The notes: generated from the sequence alone by a model not told the origin. 64,000 bases of DNA from Bifidobacterium pullorum subsp. gallinarum (GCF_000741215.1 NZ_JGYX01000002.1:372001-436000); one strand, 5' to 3'. Shown: positions 1 through 10,068, numbered from the stretch's first letter. Translations and numbers: made by a program.

Positions 1-168
1 GCACAGGCCGTTCGGGTCGTTAATCCAGCCGCCGTTGGAGGCGATGTGGAATTTGGGGTACCAGCGGTCGTTGCGCGACGCCGCCAGTTTGGCCACGCCG
101 AGTTCGGCCTTGGCCAGTTCGGCGTCGTGGTCTGCGATCGGGGTGAGGGTAGGAGTGAAGTCACTCAT
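1..168 (-). CDS. cscA: Beta-fructofuranosidase (GH32), N-terminal fragment cut by window edge
   Basis: The 56 visible codons start at an ATG at 168 and run off the left edge. The fragment contains WINDPNG, the hallmark of the GH32 active site with the nucleophilic Asp, so the enzyme should hydrolyse sucrose or short fructo-oligosaccharides in the cytoplasm. An AAAGG element precedes the start. It lies 106 bp downstream of the sucrose-type symporter in the same direction, with a LacI-family regulator further upstream, the usual bifidobacterial sucrose cluster order. The substrate (sucrose rather than FOS) is inferred from this context. Most of the protein is outside the window. Confidence 0.85.
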   Translation of the reverse strand, partial: MSDFTPTLTPIADHDAELAKAELGVAKLAASRNDRWYPKFHIASNGGWINDPNGLC

Positions 169-274
169 CGTTGCGTGCCTTTCTGATTACTTGGTGATGT
201 TCGATGGTTGCGCTACGGAAGAGCGGGAGGAGGCGGGGCGGCCGGACCGTCGGCTCGGCCGCCCCGCCGCATCG

Positions 275-1591
275 TCAGGCCTTGGCGGCTTCCATGGCCT
301 TGAGCTGCTTGTCGGTGTAGAACGGATCGCCGCCGACTTCCTGGTCGTCCTTCTTGATGACGAAGAAGCCGTAGATCAGTGCGACGAGCACGATTGCGGA
401 GATCGTGAAGAAGGTCGGGCGGTCGCCCATCGCGTCATGCAGGGCGCCCAGCGGCACGGACAGCACCACCTGGCCGACCTGGGAGGCGATCTGGAAGCCC
501 ACCATGTACAGCGTGGCGGAGAGCTTGGTGTCGAAGTGCAGCGTGAAGTAGCGGAATGCCGGCAGGCAGAACAGCGGCACCTCGATGGAGTGGAACAGCT
601 TGACGATCGACACGGAGATCGGGTCGTGGAACGCGCCGCACAGGCCGATGCGGGCGCACATCACGAACGCGCCGAGCAGCAGGGAGTTGCGCACGCCGAT
701 CTTGCGCATGATGATCGGGACCACGCCCATCATGGCGGACTCGAGGAAGACCTGGAAGCCGTTGAGCGTGCCGTAGGTGGCGTCGCCGATCTCGGTGGTC
801 GGGAACAGGCTGGAGTAGTAGGTCGGGAACATCTGCTGGTCGAACACGGTGTAGAACGTGTTCGTGAAGATCATGAAGACGATGAGCACCCACAGGGTCG
901 GCATGCCGAGGACGGAGACCATCTCCTTGAGCGTCGGGTTGGTGCGCTCGGTGGAGTCGGCTTCCTTCTTGAGTTCGGCCTTCTGCTCGGCGGGTACCCA
1001 GAACAGGTAGACGAGCAGCATGCCCAGGCCGCAGGCGGAACCGATCCAGAAGTTGATCAGCGGGTTGATGTTGAAGGTGTGGCCGGCGATGAGGGCCACG
1101 ATGGCGTAGCCGAAGGAGCCCCAGGCGCGGGACTGGCCGTATTCGAAGCCGAACTTGCGGCTGTAGCGTTCGGTGAGCGCCTCGACCAGCGAGCAGCCGG
1201 ACATGAAGCCCGCGGACAGCACGATGGAGCCGAGCAGCACACCTAGGAAGCGGGTGGTGCCGCCGGCGGTGAGCATCGGGGCGTAGATGAACTGGGCGAA
1301 CGGGCCGACCAGCGCGGCGATGACCGAAACCGCGATGACGAGCTTGCGCTTGATGCCCAGCTGGTCCTGGATCACGCCGTAGACGAACATGATGATCAGC
1401 GTGGCCAGCGAGTTGATGGAGTAGATCTGCCCCTGTTCGGCGGCCGTCATGCCCAAACCCTTATCCGGGTCCAGCAGCCACCTGGAGAAGAACGACCACC
1501 AGATGCCCCACGAGCAGAAGAACATGAAGATGCCGAAGGAGCTCTGCAGATACGACGGGTTGCGCCATGCAGACCTTGATGCACTTGCCAT
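275..1591 (-). CDS. cscB: Oligosaccharide:H+ symporter, LacY/CscB-type (probable sucrose permease)
   Basis: A 438-residue polytopic membrane protein of the major facilitator superfamily, about the length of LacY and CscB. The N-terminus (residues 10-40: NPSYLQSSFGIFMFF and the following WGIWWSFFSRWL) resembles the oligosaccharide:H+ symporter family, and about 12 hydrophobic segments are spread over the protein. It should import sucrose with protons. The gene is between the LacI-family regulator and the GH32 gene, all leftward, and three LacI-like operator sites lie in the 296 bp gap upstream. Sucrose as substrate is inferred from the neighbouring fructofuranosidase; another disaccharide is possible. 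Confidence 0.85.
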   Translation of the reverse strand: MASASRSAWRNPSYLQSSFGIFMFFCSWGIWWSFFSRWLLDPDKGLGMTAAEQGQIYSINSLATLIIMFVYGVIQDQLGIKRKLVIAVSVIAALVGPFAQFIYAPMLTAGGTTRFLGVLLGSIVLSAGFMSGCSLVEALTERYSRKFGFEYGQSRAWGSFGYAIVALIAGHTFNINPLINFWIGSACGLGMLLVYLFWVPAEQKAELKKEADSTERTNPTLKEMVSVLGMPTLWVLIVFMIFTNTFYTVFDQQMFPTYYSSLFPTTEIGDATYGTLNGFQVFLESAMMGVVPIIMRKIGVRNSLLLGAFVMCARIGLCGAFHDPISVSIVKLFHSIEVPLFCLPAFRYFTLHFDTKLSATLYMVGFQIASQVGQVVLSVPLGALHDAMGDRPTFFTISAIVLVALIYGFFVIKKDDQEVGGDPFYTDKQLKAMEAAKA

Positions 1592-1730
1592 GTGTGTCTC
1601 TTTTCTCTTTCGACGGACGCTGCCGTGCGACCGCCGCTGCCATTGCCTTGATATTCGATTGTGCCGCGGACGCGGCGGATCTCTGTCCGGCTGCCGTGCC
1701 GTCCGGGGACCGTGATGCCATCATAAAACG

Positions 1731-1792
1731 TCAATCGTTTTACGTCAAACGATTTACATTTGCCGTGCACCATACGAACATTAAACGATTGA
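1731..1792. promoter_or_regulatory. Cluster of three LacI-type operator sites upstream of cscB
   Basis: The gap 1592-1887 holds no gene. It contains three 12-bp sites with a central CG: TCAATCGTTTTA (1731-1742), TCAAACGATTTA (1745-1756) and TTAAACGATTGA (1781-1792). The first two form an inverted pair with matching 8-bp arms AATCGTTT/AAACGATT. LacI-family operators are typically imperfect palindromes around CG, so these are probable binding sites for the adjacent regulator. A related TCAAACGATACA lies at the regulator's own start. Binding is inferred. Confidence 0.6.
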
Positions 1793-1887
1793 AATAGCGC
1801 CGTTATTGGATTCCATGCCTACTGCACACCGGCGTGTCGCATCCAATATGTCGACCACACTACACGCAACCGCCGCACACAGTACGC

Positions 1888-2931
1888 TCAGCGGACCACG
1901 GACTCCTTCTCGATCAGCGTGCAATGGATCCTCGCAGGAATCGGCGAATCCAGCGGCGGAATCGGGGCTCGCGTCGCAGGCATCGGCACATCGTCCAGCG
2001 ACCGCCCCTCGATCATCGAGATCAGCTTGCACGCCGCCCAATACCCCATCTCGTAATGCGGCAGTTCCACCGTGGTCAGCTGCGGGGAGAACGTCTCGGC
2101 GATGACGCGGTGGTTGTCCACGCCCACCACCGAAATATCCCTGCCCACGGTCAGCCCTTTGCGGGCCGCGCACTCGTACACCGGCCACGAACGCGCATCG
2201 TTGAAGCAGAAGAAGCCATCCGGATTCTCCCGGTCGAAGAGCTCCCGGACCTCATCCAACGCAGGCCGGTTGTTCAGCACATCGACGACCAGCCGCTCAT
2301 CGTAGCCGATGCCGGCCTCCTCCAGGGCCCGACGGTACCCCTCCTTACGCAGGTCCTGCGCGATCATCGGCTCGCTGCACCCGATGTAGGCGATGCGCCG
2401 GCAGCCGGCCTAGATCAGCCGATTGGTGGCGTCCTTGGCGATCATGATCTCGTCCGGTTCCACGCTGGGAATCCGCCCCTCCGCGTCCGTGGCGTCCACC
2501 AGCACCACCGGGGAATCCTTCAACGCATCCGGCACATGCGTGATGCGGTTCGACATCTTGGCGTACATGAAACCGTCCACGCCGTAGCGCTTCAGCGCGG
2601 CGATCTCCGTACCCTCGTCGGACTCGCCGTCGGTGCTGACGGTGAGCATGATGTATCCCAATCGGCTGGCCGCGTCCTGCGCCCCGAGGATGATGCCGCC
2701 GGCGTACGGGGTTGTGGCGACCTCCTCGCTGATGAAGCCTAGGATATGGGTCCTGCTGGTACGCAGACTGCTGGCCAGCGGATTGGGCCGATACCCCAGC
2801 TCCTCCGCGGTTTTCCGCACCCGTTCGGCGATTTCGGCTTTCACACGGCCTGCGTCGCGATGGTTCAGCACCAACGACACCGTGGATACCGAGACTCCCG
2901 CCTTCTGCGCCACCTGCTTCATCGTCGTCAT
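1888..2931 (-). pseudogene. cscR: LacI-family sucrose regulator interrupted by an amber stop
   Basis: The frame 2931-1888 is continuous for 348 codons apart from a TAG at 2412-2410 (codon 174). The first part has the LacI DNA-binding helix-turn-helix (MKQVAQKAGVSVSTVSLVL) and the start of the ligand domain. The part after the stop continues in the same frame with AGCRRIAYIG and the C-terminal ligand-binding subdomain, ending near residue 347, the normal LacI length. Only one base need differ from a sense codon (CAG, GAG or AAG). The truncated 173-residue product would lack half the effector domain and the tetramer/dimer core, so derepression of cscB-cscA is a plausible consequence. A sequencing error or amber readthrough is not excluded. 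Confidence 0.85.
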
Positions 2932-2934
2932 GCA

Positions 2935-2946
2935 TCAAACGATACA
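2935..2946. promoter_or_regulatory. LacI-type operator at the regulator start (autoregulation)
   Basis: TCAAACGATACA lies 3 bp upstream of the regulator ATG (2931). It matches the sites upstream of cscB at most positions. No clear Shine-Dalgarno is seen for the regulator. This suggests negative autoregulation, but it is a single imperfect site. Confidence 0.45.
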
Positions 2947-3034
2947 CGCCCATGCCCCTCGGCGCAGCAGAAACGCACGAAAGACCGCCTCGCCGACCTG
3001 CGCAGACCCCTCCGACGGACAGCGGCTTGAAACC

Positions 3035-3826
3035 TTATTTCTTCACGCCGCCGAACCGGCGATCGCGGTGGATGTAGTGGTCGATCGAACGCCACAGCAC
3101 CTCGCGGCCGCAGTCGGGAAACAGTTCGGGCACGAAGTCGAGTTCGGCGTAGGCGGCCTCCCACGGCAGGAAGTTCGAGGTGCGCTGCTCGCCCGAGGTG
3201 CGGATCACCAGATCGCAGTCGGGGATGTCGGGGTTGTACAGATGCTCGGCCACCATCTTCTCGGTCACGCGGTCGCCGCTGATGCGGCCGTCACGCACCT
3301 CGCGCGCGATGGCGGCGCAGGCGTCGGCGATCTCCGCGCGCCCGCCGTAGTTGATGCAGAATACCACGTCGATGACCTTGTTGCGCTTGGTGCGCTCCAT
3401 CGCCACCTCAAGTTCGTCGATCACCGATTTCCACAGCTTCGGACGGCGTCCCGACCAGCGCACGCGCACGCCCCATTCGTCCATCTGGGCCACGCGGCGG
3501 TGGATGATGTCACGCGAGAAGCCCATCAGGAACCGCACCTCCTGCGGGCTGCGCTTCCAGTTTTCGGTGGAGAACGTGTACAGGCTCAGGTAGCGCACGC
3601 CGGCCTCGATGGCGCCTGCGATGGTGTCGAACACCACCGGCTCGGCGGCCTGGTGGCCTTCGGTGCGGATCAGCCCGCGCTGCTGCGCCCAACGCCCGTT
3701 GCCGTCCATGATCACGCCGACGTGACGCGGCACCTTGCTCTTCGGAAAATCGGGGATGCGCGAGGGGTCGGAAAACGGCGCGGCAGGCACACTCAGCGAC
3801 TGGTAATCAACGTTCTCAAAAGCCAT
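3035..3826 (-). CDS. uppS: Isoprenyl transferase / undecaprenyl diphosphate synthase
   Basis: A 263-residue cis-prenyltransferase that extends farnesyl diphosphate with isopentenyl diphosphate to make the C50-C55 lipid carrier for cell-wall synthesis. Seen: the P-loop-like motif VIMDGNGRWA with the catalytic Asp at residue 41, and the C-terminal block RTSGEQRTSNFLPWEAAYAE. The frame stays open further upstream, but the family begins close to the MDGNGRWA block, so I chose ATG 3826; ATG 3835 is an alternative. It is the last gene of the leftward operon that also contains dxr and ispG, so precursor and carrier synthesis are grouped. Confidence 0.93.
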   Translation of the reverse strand: MAFENVDYQSLSVPAAPFSDPSRIPDFPKSKVPRHVGVIMDGNGRWAQQRGLIRTEGHQAAEPVVFDTIAGAIEAGVRYLSLYTFSTENWKRSPQEVRFLMGFSRDIIHRRVAQMDEWGVRVRWSGRRPKLWKSVIDELEVAMERTKRNKVIDVVFCINYGGRAEIADACAAIAREVRDGRISGDRVTEKMVAEHLYNPDIPDCDLVIRTSGEQRTSNFLPWEAAYAELDFVPELFPDCGREVLWRSIDHYIHRDRRFGGVKK

Positions 3827-3882
3827 ACTACGCATCTTACCGTTTGCAGTCGTCTCCCGGACGCGCATCGAACACAGCAGCA

Positions 3883-4596
3883 CTAGACGCGCATCGAACG
3901 CAGAGGACGCTCCAGATAGTACTCCGCCCAATCCCCCACCAGTCGGGTCACCCGGGCCTCGGGCGGGCGGTCGCCAAGCATCGTCCAGTCCCCCGCCAGC
4001 AGCGCGCACAGCTGCACCCGTTCCGCATCGGCCAGCGGACGCGCCTCGGGGGTGCGGTCGGCGGAGCACATCACGCCACCGGCCGGAATCGACAGATGCT
4101 GCAGCCGTTCACGGGTGCCGCAGACCACGCAGGATTGCAGTCGCGGCGTCCAGCCGGCCAACGCCAGGGCGCGCAATACGTACGAGTCGCTGATCGACTG
4201 CGCCGGATGGACCTGCTTGGACAGGGCGTGCAGGGCGCCGATCAGCAGCCGGTATTGCTCCGGCGCGGCCTCGCGCTCGGTGTCGATCAGCTTGTCCAGC
4301 GTCTCCGCCATGATCCCGGCCGCCATATACGCGTCATAATCCAGGCAGATCGACGACGCGTAGGCCGATATGGTCTCGGCCTGGGAGATGACGTCCAACG
4401 ACCGGCCCTCGGCGATGAGCACATTCACGCGCATGAACGGTTCCAGACGCCCGCCGAACCGCGATTTGGTCCGTCGGACGCCTTTGGCCACGGCGCGCAC
4501 CTTGCCGTGCATGCGGGTGAACAGTGTGATGATGCGGTCGGCCTCCCCCAGTTTGGCGGTGCGCAGGACCACGCCCTCATCCGTGTACAACGCCAT
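3883..4596 (-). CDS. recO: DNA repair protein RecO
   Basis: 237 residues, the usual RecO size. The N-terminus (MALYTDEGVVLRTAKLGEAD) is the OB-fold of RecO, and a Cys motif (CVVCGTRE, around residue 155-163) matches the zinc-binding segment. RecO anneals SSB-coated single strands and helps RecFOR load RecA. ATG 4596 is preceded by GGAGG at good spacing, which excludes the longer open frame to 4869. The gene sits 20 bp downstream of the membrane hydrolase and 56 bp upstream of uppS, the recO-uppS order being common in actinobacteria. Confidence 0.93.
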   Translation of the reverse strand: MALYTDEGVVLRTAKLGEADRIITLFTRMHGKVRAVAKGVRRTKSRFGGRLEPFMRVNVLIAEGRSLDVISQAETISAYASSICLDYDAYMAAGIMAETLDKLIDTEREAAPEQYRLLIGALHALSKQVHPAQSISDSYVLRALALAGWTPRLQSCVVCGTRERLQHLSIPAGGVMCSADRTPEARPLADAERVQLCALLAGDWTMLGDRPPEARVTRLVGDWAEYYLERPLRSMRV

Positions 4597-4616
4597 CGCG
4601 CACCTCCATCCGGGTC

Positions 4617-6314
4617 TCAGTATACGAGCGGTTCGGCATACGAGAACAGGCCCCAGAACGCGAACACCAGTAGGACGGCGAACATGGCGGTTCCGGCCAG
4701 CCAGAACATCACGCGCCCCAATCGACGCGAGGCCAGCACCGGCTGCTCGCCGGTCACGATCTCCCGCACCGCCCCCTTGCGCGGCGGCACCCGCAGGATG
4801 CCGCGGGCCGAGGCCACCTCGATCAGCCGGGCGAGCACGCCCGACCATTCCCACACCACCAGCGCGCACACCACCTGCGCCACCGGCCAGCTCCAGTACA
4901 TGATGCCCGGGTCATGCGCCGGCGTGCCGCCCCATGCCAGGTTCACCACCGACATGATGATGCGTCCCATGGCCGCCACGAACAACAGCAGGGTGAGCCC
5001 CGTGGCCATGACCAGCAACGCCAGCGACCTGCCGAAACCGTGGCTGAAGCCGAACACCGGCTCCTTGCGCCGCAGCCCCTGCCGTATCCGGCGCGTCGCA
5101 CCCACCAGAGCGACCGCCGCCGAGGCGATCAGCAGCACCAGCGTCAGGATATGCAACACCACGCCGTAGATCGTGGCCACGCGTTGCGCCCGCAATGTCG
5201 GCACCGCGCTCGACTGCCGGATCGGCGCCCCCGCCACCTGTTCGCAGATCGGATCGAGCCCGGCCAGCGTGCCGCCGATCCAGTCGATCAGATCGTTCAC
5301 GTAGTTGCCCGCATACGGGGTGCCGAGCGCCGTCAGGTCGCCGGGCCGGAGCACATGGTTGCCGCCGCGGTAGCTGCGTATCACCACGTCAGGGTTTCCC
5401 GCCCGCTCGCACATGTCCAGGATGGTGTGCAGACCGTCGACCTGCGCGGTCATCACATCCCGTGAACCGTACGCCACGAATGTGGGGATGGCGTACGCCT
5501 CCGGTGTGAGCGTCCGGATGTCCAGGTTCGTCAGTCCGAACAGCGCCGCGTCGATGTTGAACACGCGGCGGACGAAGGACTGGTAGCCGCCGTGGGCGCC
5601 GGCGAGCGTGAAATCCTGCGCGACGAAGAACGCCAGCGATTCCCGGGGCGTGAACACCATCGGGCTGAGCAGGATCTGGAAGGCCACGTCGGGGTCGTCC
5701 TGCAGCAGATAGCTGGAGATCCACGTGCCCTCGGAGGTGGCGTAGATGCCGACCTTGCCGTCGTCCACCGCGTCCAAGCCGCGGATGTAGTCGATGACCG
5801 CGTCATAGGCGTCCGCGGAGGCCGGATAGTCGCGGTTGATGTCGATGGTGGACCAGGCGGGCTTGTCCACCACGGCGGTCACGATGCCCGCCGTGCCCAT
5901 CGCCTTCGCCACGTCGCTGAACGAGTTGTCGCAGGTGCCGTATCCCGCCCCGTGCAGGAACACGACGCCGGGCAGACCGTTTCCGGCATCGACCGGCTCG
6001 CGGACGTGCACGTTCAGCTTCTGGACCTCGCCGGTGGATGCGCGGGTGACGTCGATGGTCACGTAGCGGTCGCGGACCTCGTAGGTGCCGAGCGCGGGCA
6101 GCGGGACGTCGTCGGGGTTGGCGAAGGCGACGGCGGTGTTGGGGGTCGCTGGCGTGATGGTGCGTCCGGTGGCGTCGTCATGCCATTGGACGTCGGTCAA
6201 CGTGGAGACGGTGACCAGGATGCCGAACAGCACGATGAATATCGGCAGCGTGGTCAGCAGACGCCGGCGACGGCTCCAGCCGCCCGGCCGCCGTGTGGAC
6301 TTCCGATGATGCAT
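4617..6314 (-). CDS. Membrane-anchored alpha/beta hydrolase
   Basis: 565 residues. A basic N-terminus precedes a membrane segment at about residues 22-43. An alpha/beta-hydrolase domain follows (about 75-345), with FLHGAGYG (oxyanion region), a nucleophile elbow ATSEGTW, an Asp in YGSRDVMT and a His in GGNHVL. The C-terminal third has four hydrophobic segments. The domain between the first and second membrane segments is probably outside the cell. The substrate is unknown; it could be a peptidase, esterase or dienelactone-hydrolase relative. ATG 6314 was chosen; GTG 6317 is adjacent. It lies within the ispG-recO-uppS operon, but nothing seen links it to isoprenoids. Confidence 0.75.
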   Translation of the reverse strand: MHHRKSTRRPGGWSRRRRLLTTLPIFIVLFGILVTVSTLTDVQWHDDATGRTITPATPNTAVAFANPDDVPLPALGTYEVRDRYVTIDVTRASTGEVQKLNVHVREPVDAGNGLPGVVFLHGAGYGTCDNSFSDVAKAMGTAGIVTAVVDKPAWSTIDINRDYPASADAYDAVIDYIRGLDAVDDGKVGIYATSEGTWISSYLLQDDPDVAFQILLSPMVFTPRESLAFFVAQDFTLAGAHGGYQSFVRRVFNIDAALFGLTNLDIRTLTPEAYAIPTFVAYGSRDVMTAQVDGLHTILDMCERAGNPDVVIRSYRGGNHVLRPGDLTALGTPYAGNYVNDLIDWIGGTLAGLDPICEQVAGAPIRQSSAVPTLRAQRVATIYGVVLHILTLVLLIASAAVALVGATRRIRQGLRRKEPVFGFSHGFGRSLALLVMATGLTLLLFVAAMGRIIMSVVNLAWGGTPAHDPGIMYWSWPVAQVVCALVVWEWSGVLARLIEVASARGILRVPPRKGAVREIVTGEQPVLASRRLGRVMFWLAGTAMFAVLLVFAFWGLFSYAEPLVY

Positions 6315-6356
6315 CACGTCGGTTCATTGTAGTCACGCGACGGCCGGTGCATGAGC

Positions 6357-7598
6357 TCACGCGTGACGCGCGGTATGGGTGACCGGCACGACGACCGGCC
6401 CGGTGGAGCCGGCCGGCACCTGGCCCTCGGCCTCCATCTGTGCGGCGATCTCGTTGGCCTTCTCCAGCAGCGTGTCCACGATCCTGTCCTCGGGCACCGT
6501 TTCGATGACCTTGCCCTTGATGAAGATCTGCCCCTTGCCGTTGCCGGAGGCCACGCCCAGATCGGCCTCGCGCGCCTCGCCCGGACCGTTGACGATGCAG
6601 CCCATCACGGCCACGCGGATCGGCGCGGTCACATCCTTGAGCCCTTCGGTGACGGCGTTGGCCAGCTGGATCACATCCACCTGCGCGCGGCCGCAGCTCG
6701 GGCATGAGATGATGTCGAACCTGCGCGGGCGCAGTCCCAGGTATTCGAGGATCTTGCATCCCACCTTGACCTCCTCGACCGGCGGCGCCGACAGGGAGAC
6801 GCGGATCGTGTCGCCGATGCCTTCGGCCAGCAGCGCGCCGAACGCCAGACAGGACTTGATCGTGCCCTGCCAGGCGGGTCCCGCTTCGGTGACGCCCAGA
6901 TGCAGCGGCCAATCGCCCTTGGAGGCGAGCAGTCGGTAGGTCTGCACCATGGTGATCGGATCATGGTGTTTGACGGAGATCTTGAAGTCATGGAAGCCCA
7001 CGTCCTCGAACATGCGGGCCTCCTTCAGCGCGGAGGCGACCAATGCCTCCGGGGTCGGCCCGCCGTACCTGGCGTACAGCTCCTTGTCCAGCGACCCGGC
7101 GTTCACGCCGATGCGCAGCGAGATGCCCGCGTCGGTGGCGGCCTTGCAGATGGCCGGTCCCACCTCGTCGAACTTGCGGATGTTGCCCGGGTTCACGCGC
7201 ACCGCCGCGCATCCCGCGTCGATGGCCTGGAACACGTACCTGCTCTGGAAATGGATGTCGGCGATCACCGGGATCGGCGACTTCCTGACGATTTCGGGCA
7301 ATGCGTCGGCATCATCCTGGCTGGGCACCGCCACGCGGACGATATCGCATCCGGCGGCGGTCAGCTCGGCGATCTGCTGGAGCGTGGCCGACACGTCCAC
7401 GGTCGGAGTGTTGGTCATCGACTGCACGGAGATCGGCGCCCCGCCGCCGACCGGCACCGGCCCCACCATGATCCGGCGGGACTGGCGGCGCGGATGGAGC
7501 GGACTCTCGCTGATCGCGGCCTCGCCTGTTTTGCGGAACGGCTTGTCGTTGGTCATATCACCGGTCATGGTTTCGGCTGGGGTATCGTTCTGAATCAC
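6357..7598 (-). CDS. ispG: 4-hydroxy-3-methylbut-2-en-1-yl diphosphate synthase
   Basis: 413 residues. IspG converts MEcPP to HMBPP in the MEP pathway using a 4Fe-4S cluster. Seen: the TIM-barrel half with [14 protein letters not shown] and RVNPGNI, then the cluster ligands Cys299 and Cys302 (CPSCGR) and Cys334 in [15 protein letters not shown]. Its ATG overlaps the dxr stop by 4 bp, indicating translational coupling. The first 40 residues are variable, so a start further inside (for example ATG at codon 11 or 15) is possible, but the 4-bp overlap favours 7598. Confidence 0.95.
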   Translation of the reverse strand: MIQNDTPAETMTGDMTNDKPFRKTGEAAISESPLHPRRQSRRIMVGPVPVGGGAPISVQSMTNTPTVDVSATLQQIAELTAAGCDIVRVAVPSQDDADALPEIVRKSPIPVIADIHFQSRYVFQAIDAGCAAVRVNPGNIRKFDEVGPAICKAATDAGISLRIGVNAGSLDKELYARYGGPTPEALVASALKEARMFEDVGFHDFKISVKHHDPITMVQTYRLLASKGDWPLHLGVTEAGPAWQGTIKSCLAFGALLAEGIGDTIRVSLSAPPVEEVKVGCKILEYLGLRPRRFDIISCPSCGRAQVDVIQLANAVTEGLKDVTAPIRVAVMGCIVNGPGEAREADLGVASGNGKGQIFIKGKVIETVPEDRIVDTLLEKANEIAAQMEAEGQVPAGSTGPVVVPVTHTARHA

Positions 7599-8782
7599 AA
7601 CTGCTTGTCTATCAGATCATCGGCACGACGGCGAGCTTCGAGCTCGACTTCGCCCATTTCCTCCACGGAGGCGAACACCGGGTTGCCGCGCAATTCGGCG
7701 TCCATCTGGTCGATGACGGCCTTGACCGTATCCACGATGCCCAGGTAGGGCAGCCGATGGTCCAGGAACGCGTGCACGGCCTGCTCATTCGCCGCGTTGA
7801 GCACGGCGGTATGCTTCTGCGAGGCCTTGAGGCACTGGCGCGCCAGATTCACGGCCGGGAACGCCTCATCGTCCAGCGGCTCGAAGGTCCAGGTGGCGGC
7901 CGTCGTCCAATCGCAGGGCGCCGCGATGTCGTCCAGACGGTCCGGCGCGGACAGGCCCAGCGCGATCGGCAGACGCATATCCGGCGGCGAGGCCTGGGCG
8001 ATGGTGGCGCCGTCACGGAACTCCACCATCGAGTGCACGATGGACTGCGGATGCACGGTCACCACGATCCGGTCAGGCTCGATGTCGAACAGACGGCTCG
8101 CCTCGATGACCTCAAGTCCCTTGTTCATCAGCGTGGACGAGTTGATGGTGACGACAGGCCCCATGTTCCACGTCGGATGATGCAGCGCCTGCTCGGGGGT
8201 GACGTCGGCCATCTGCTCGCGCGTCATGCCGCGGAACGGGCCTCCCGACGCGGTGACGATCAGGCGCGAGACCTCGGCGTGGGTGCCGGAGCGCAGCGAC
8301 TGCCAGATCGCGGAATGCTCGGAATCCACCGGATTGATCTGATTGTCCCGGGTCTGGGCGGAGAACAGCAGGTTGCCGCCCGCCACCACCGATTCCTTGT
8401 TCGCCAGGGCCAGTTGGGAGCCGGCCTTCAGCGCGGCGATGGACGGCTTCAGACCGATCGAGCCGGTGATGCCGTTGAGCACCACCGCGGCACCGCATCC
8501 GGCGACGGCCTCCACCGCATCCGGTCCGGCTTGAATCTGCGTGGTCACGGCACCGGCGCGGTCCAACGCCTCCCGCAGCGCAGGCACCACGTCGGCCCGG
8601 TATACGGCCACCTGCGGCACCTGGAACTCCGCGGCCTGCTTGGCCAACAGCTCCACATGGGCGCCGCCCGCCGCCAATCCGACGACGGTGAACCGGTCAC
8701 GGTGGCGCGCGATGACGTCCAATCCCTGGGTGCCGATGGAACCGGTCGAACCAAGGATGACCACGGTGAGGTTCTGATTCAC
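7595..8782 (-). CDS. dxr: 1-deoxy-D-xylulose 5-phosphate reductoisomerase
   Basis: 395 residues, the family's normal length. Dxr makes MEP from DXP with NADPH in the first committed step of non-mevalonate isoprenoid synthesis. Seen: the NADPH-binding fold [11 protein letters not shown] near the N-terminus, ANKES, the metal/substrate segment DSEHSA, and the flexible-loop block GGPFRGM. It overlaps the upstream DivIVA-like gene and the downstream ispG by 4 bp each, so all three should be translated from one messenger. Confidence 0.96.
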   Translation of the reverse strand: MNQNLTVVILGSTGSIGTQGLDVIARHRDRFTVVGLAAGGAHVELLAKQAAEFQVPQVAVYRADVVPALREALDRAGAVTTQIQAGPDAVEAVAGCGAAVVLNGITGSIGLKPSIAALKAGSQLALANKESVVAGGNLLFSAQTRDNQINPVDSEHSAIWQSLRSGTHAEVSRLIVTASGGPFRGMTREQMADVTPEQALHHPTWNMGPVVTINSSTLMNKGLEVIEASRLFDIEPDRIVVTVHPQSIVHSMVEFRDGATIAQASPPDMRLPIALGLSAPDRLDDIAAPCDWTTAATWTFEPLDDEAFPAVNLARQCLKASQKHTAVLNAANEQAVHAFLDHRLPYLGIVDTVKAVIDQMDAELRGNPVFASVEEMGEVELEARRRADDLIDKQL

Positions 8783-10068
8783 TGTTCCGGCTTCTTCCGC
8801 GTCGGTTCGTCATTGTCGAACGTGGGGAACGACAGATCGGGGATGTCCAGCGACGGCATGGCGTCCAGATTCAGCGAGCGCACCGTCGGCACGCTGGGGA
8901 CGTCCAATGACGGCACCACCGGATCGGAGGCCGTCGGCATCGGCTGGGTCTGCTGCACGGCGGCGGCCAGATGCGCCAGCCCCGCCAGCGGATCCTCGCT
9001 CTTCTCCGGAGTGTTCTGTTCGGGAGTACTCCGTTCGGGCTGCTGCGCCACGGCTGCCGGCTCGGTCTTCCGGGCGTAATCCCACGCGACCGGTGCCGGC
9101 GCCGCAGGAGTCGTGTATTCGGGCGTGGGGGCCGGAGCAGGCATGGCGGTCGTCGTCACCGGGGACGCCGTCTCGGCAGTCGGTGCGGACGGTGCGGGAG
9201 CCGGGGCAGGCGGCACGGGCGCCACCGCGGGCTCACGCGGGGCGGCGGGTGCCGGAACGGCGAAGATCTGCTGCTCGACGCGATGCAGTTCGGCGAAATC
9301 GTCGTCCATCACCGTGGGGGACGCGGCCGTATCGAGCGGCTGGCTCTCCCCCCTCGGCGGGAACAGCGCCGGAGCCGCGGCCGTCTCGGCCACCGCACTG
9401 CGCTGCTGCGTGGTGGCGGGGTCATGGACGTAATCCGACACGCGGGCATAGGACTCGATGCGGCTCAGCAGCCGCACGCAGGCGTTCAGGTAGTTGTCCA
9501 CCTGGCGTTCGTCATAGCCGCGCTTGCCCTTGCGCTGGGTGAAGATCACATTGGCCACGCTGGTGGAGTTCACATCCACCAGATCCTTCACGTCGTCGGC
9601 TGTCACCCCGTCCACGCCCAGTTCCGCGGCGGCCTTGTCGATGACCTGATCCACCAGACGGTCGACCTGCTTGCGATCGTAGGACGGAGCCTTGGCGTCA
9701 CCCGGGCGGAAACGCTGACGCGCCGCGCGGTCGGCGTGAGCGGCCAGGCTGCGGTACAGATCCTCGGTCTGGGCCTTCCACACCACACGTCCGTGACGTG
9801 CGATCTCCCGGGTGGTCTGCTGATCCACCACGGCGCGTTCGAGCCGGCCCAACGCGGCGTCCACCTGGCTGATGACGTAGCCACCCTTGCTCAGGTCGAA
9901 CGACACGTTCTGGATGTCCTGCTGCGTCAGCTGGGCGTCTTCGCTGTCATACAACGCGTGGGTACGTTCGAGGAACTCATCCACCTGTTCGGGGTTATAT
10001 CCCCACTTGCGCTTGCCCGCCCGGGCGATGCCCGAAGCGTTCCTGCCGGATTCAGGTTGCTGCGCCAT
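8779..10068 (-). CDS. DivIVA-domain protein
   Basis: 429 residues. The N-terminal half carries repeated short DivIVA-like units: RKWGYNPEQVDEFLERTHALYD (about 21-42) and similar segments with GYDERQVDNYLN near residue 190. The second half is Ala/Pro/Thr-rich and probably disordered. DivIVA/Wag31-type proteins mark curved membrane and organise polar growth; here the repeats and disordered tail differ from classical coiled-coil DivIVA, so polar localisation is inferred. The start ATG 10068 has GGAGG nine bases upstream. It is the first gene of the dxr-ispG-recO-uppS operon, which links polar wall growth with lipid-carrier supply. Confidence 0.8.
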   Translation of the reverse strand: MAQQPESGRNASGIARAGKRKWGYNPEQVDEFLERTHALYDSEDAQLTQQDIQNVSFDLSKGGYVISQVDAALGRLERAVVDQQTTREIARHGRVVWKAQTEDLYRSLAAHADRAARQRFRPGDAKAPSYDRKQVDRLVDQVIDKAAAELGVDGVTADDVKDLVDVNSTSVANVIFTQRKGKRGYDERQVDNYLNACVRLLSRIESYARVSDYVHDPATTQQRSAVAETAAAPALFPPRGESQPLDTAASPTVMDDDFAELHRVEQQIFAVPAPAAPREPAVAPVPPAPAPAPSAPTAETASPVTTTAMPAPAPTPEYTTPAAPAPVAWDYARKTEPAAVAQQPERSTPEQNTPEKSEDPLAGLAHLAAAVQQTQPMPTASDPVVPSLDVPSVPTVRSLNLDAMPSLDIPDLSFPTFDNDEPTRKKPEQ

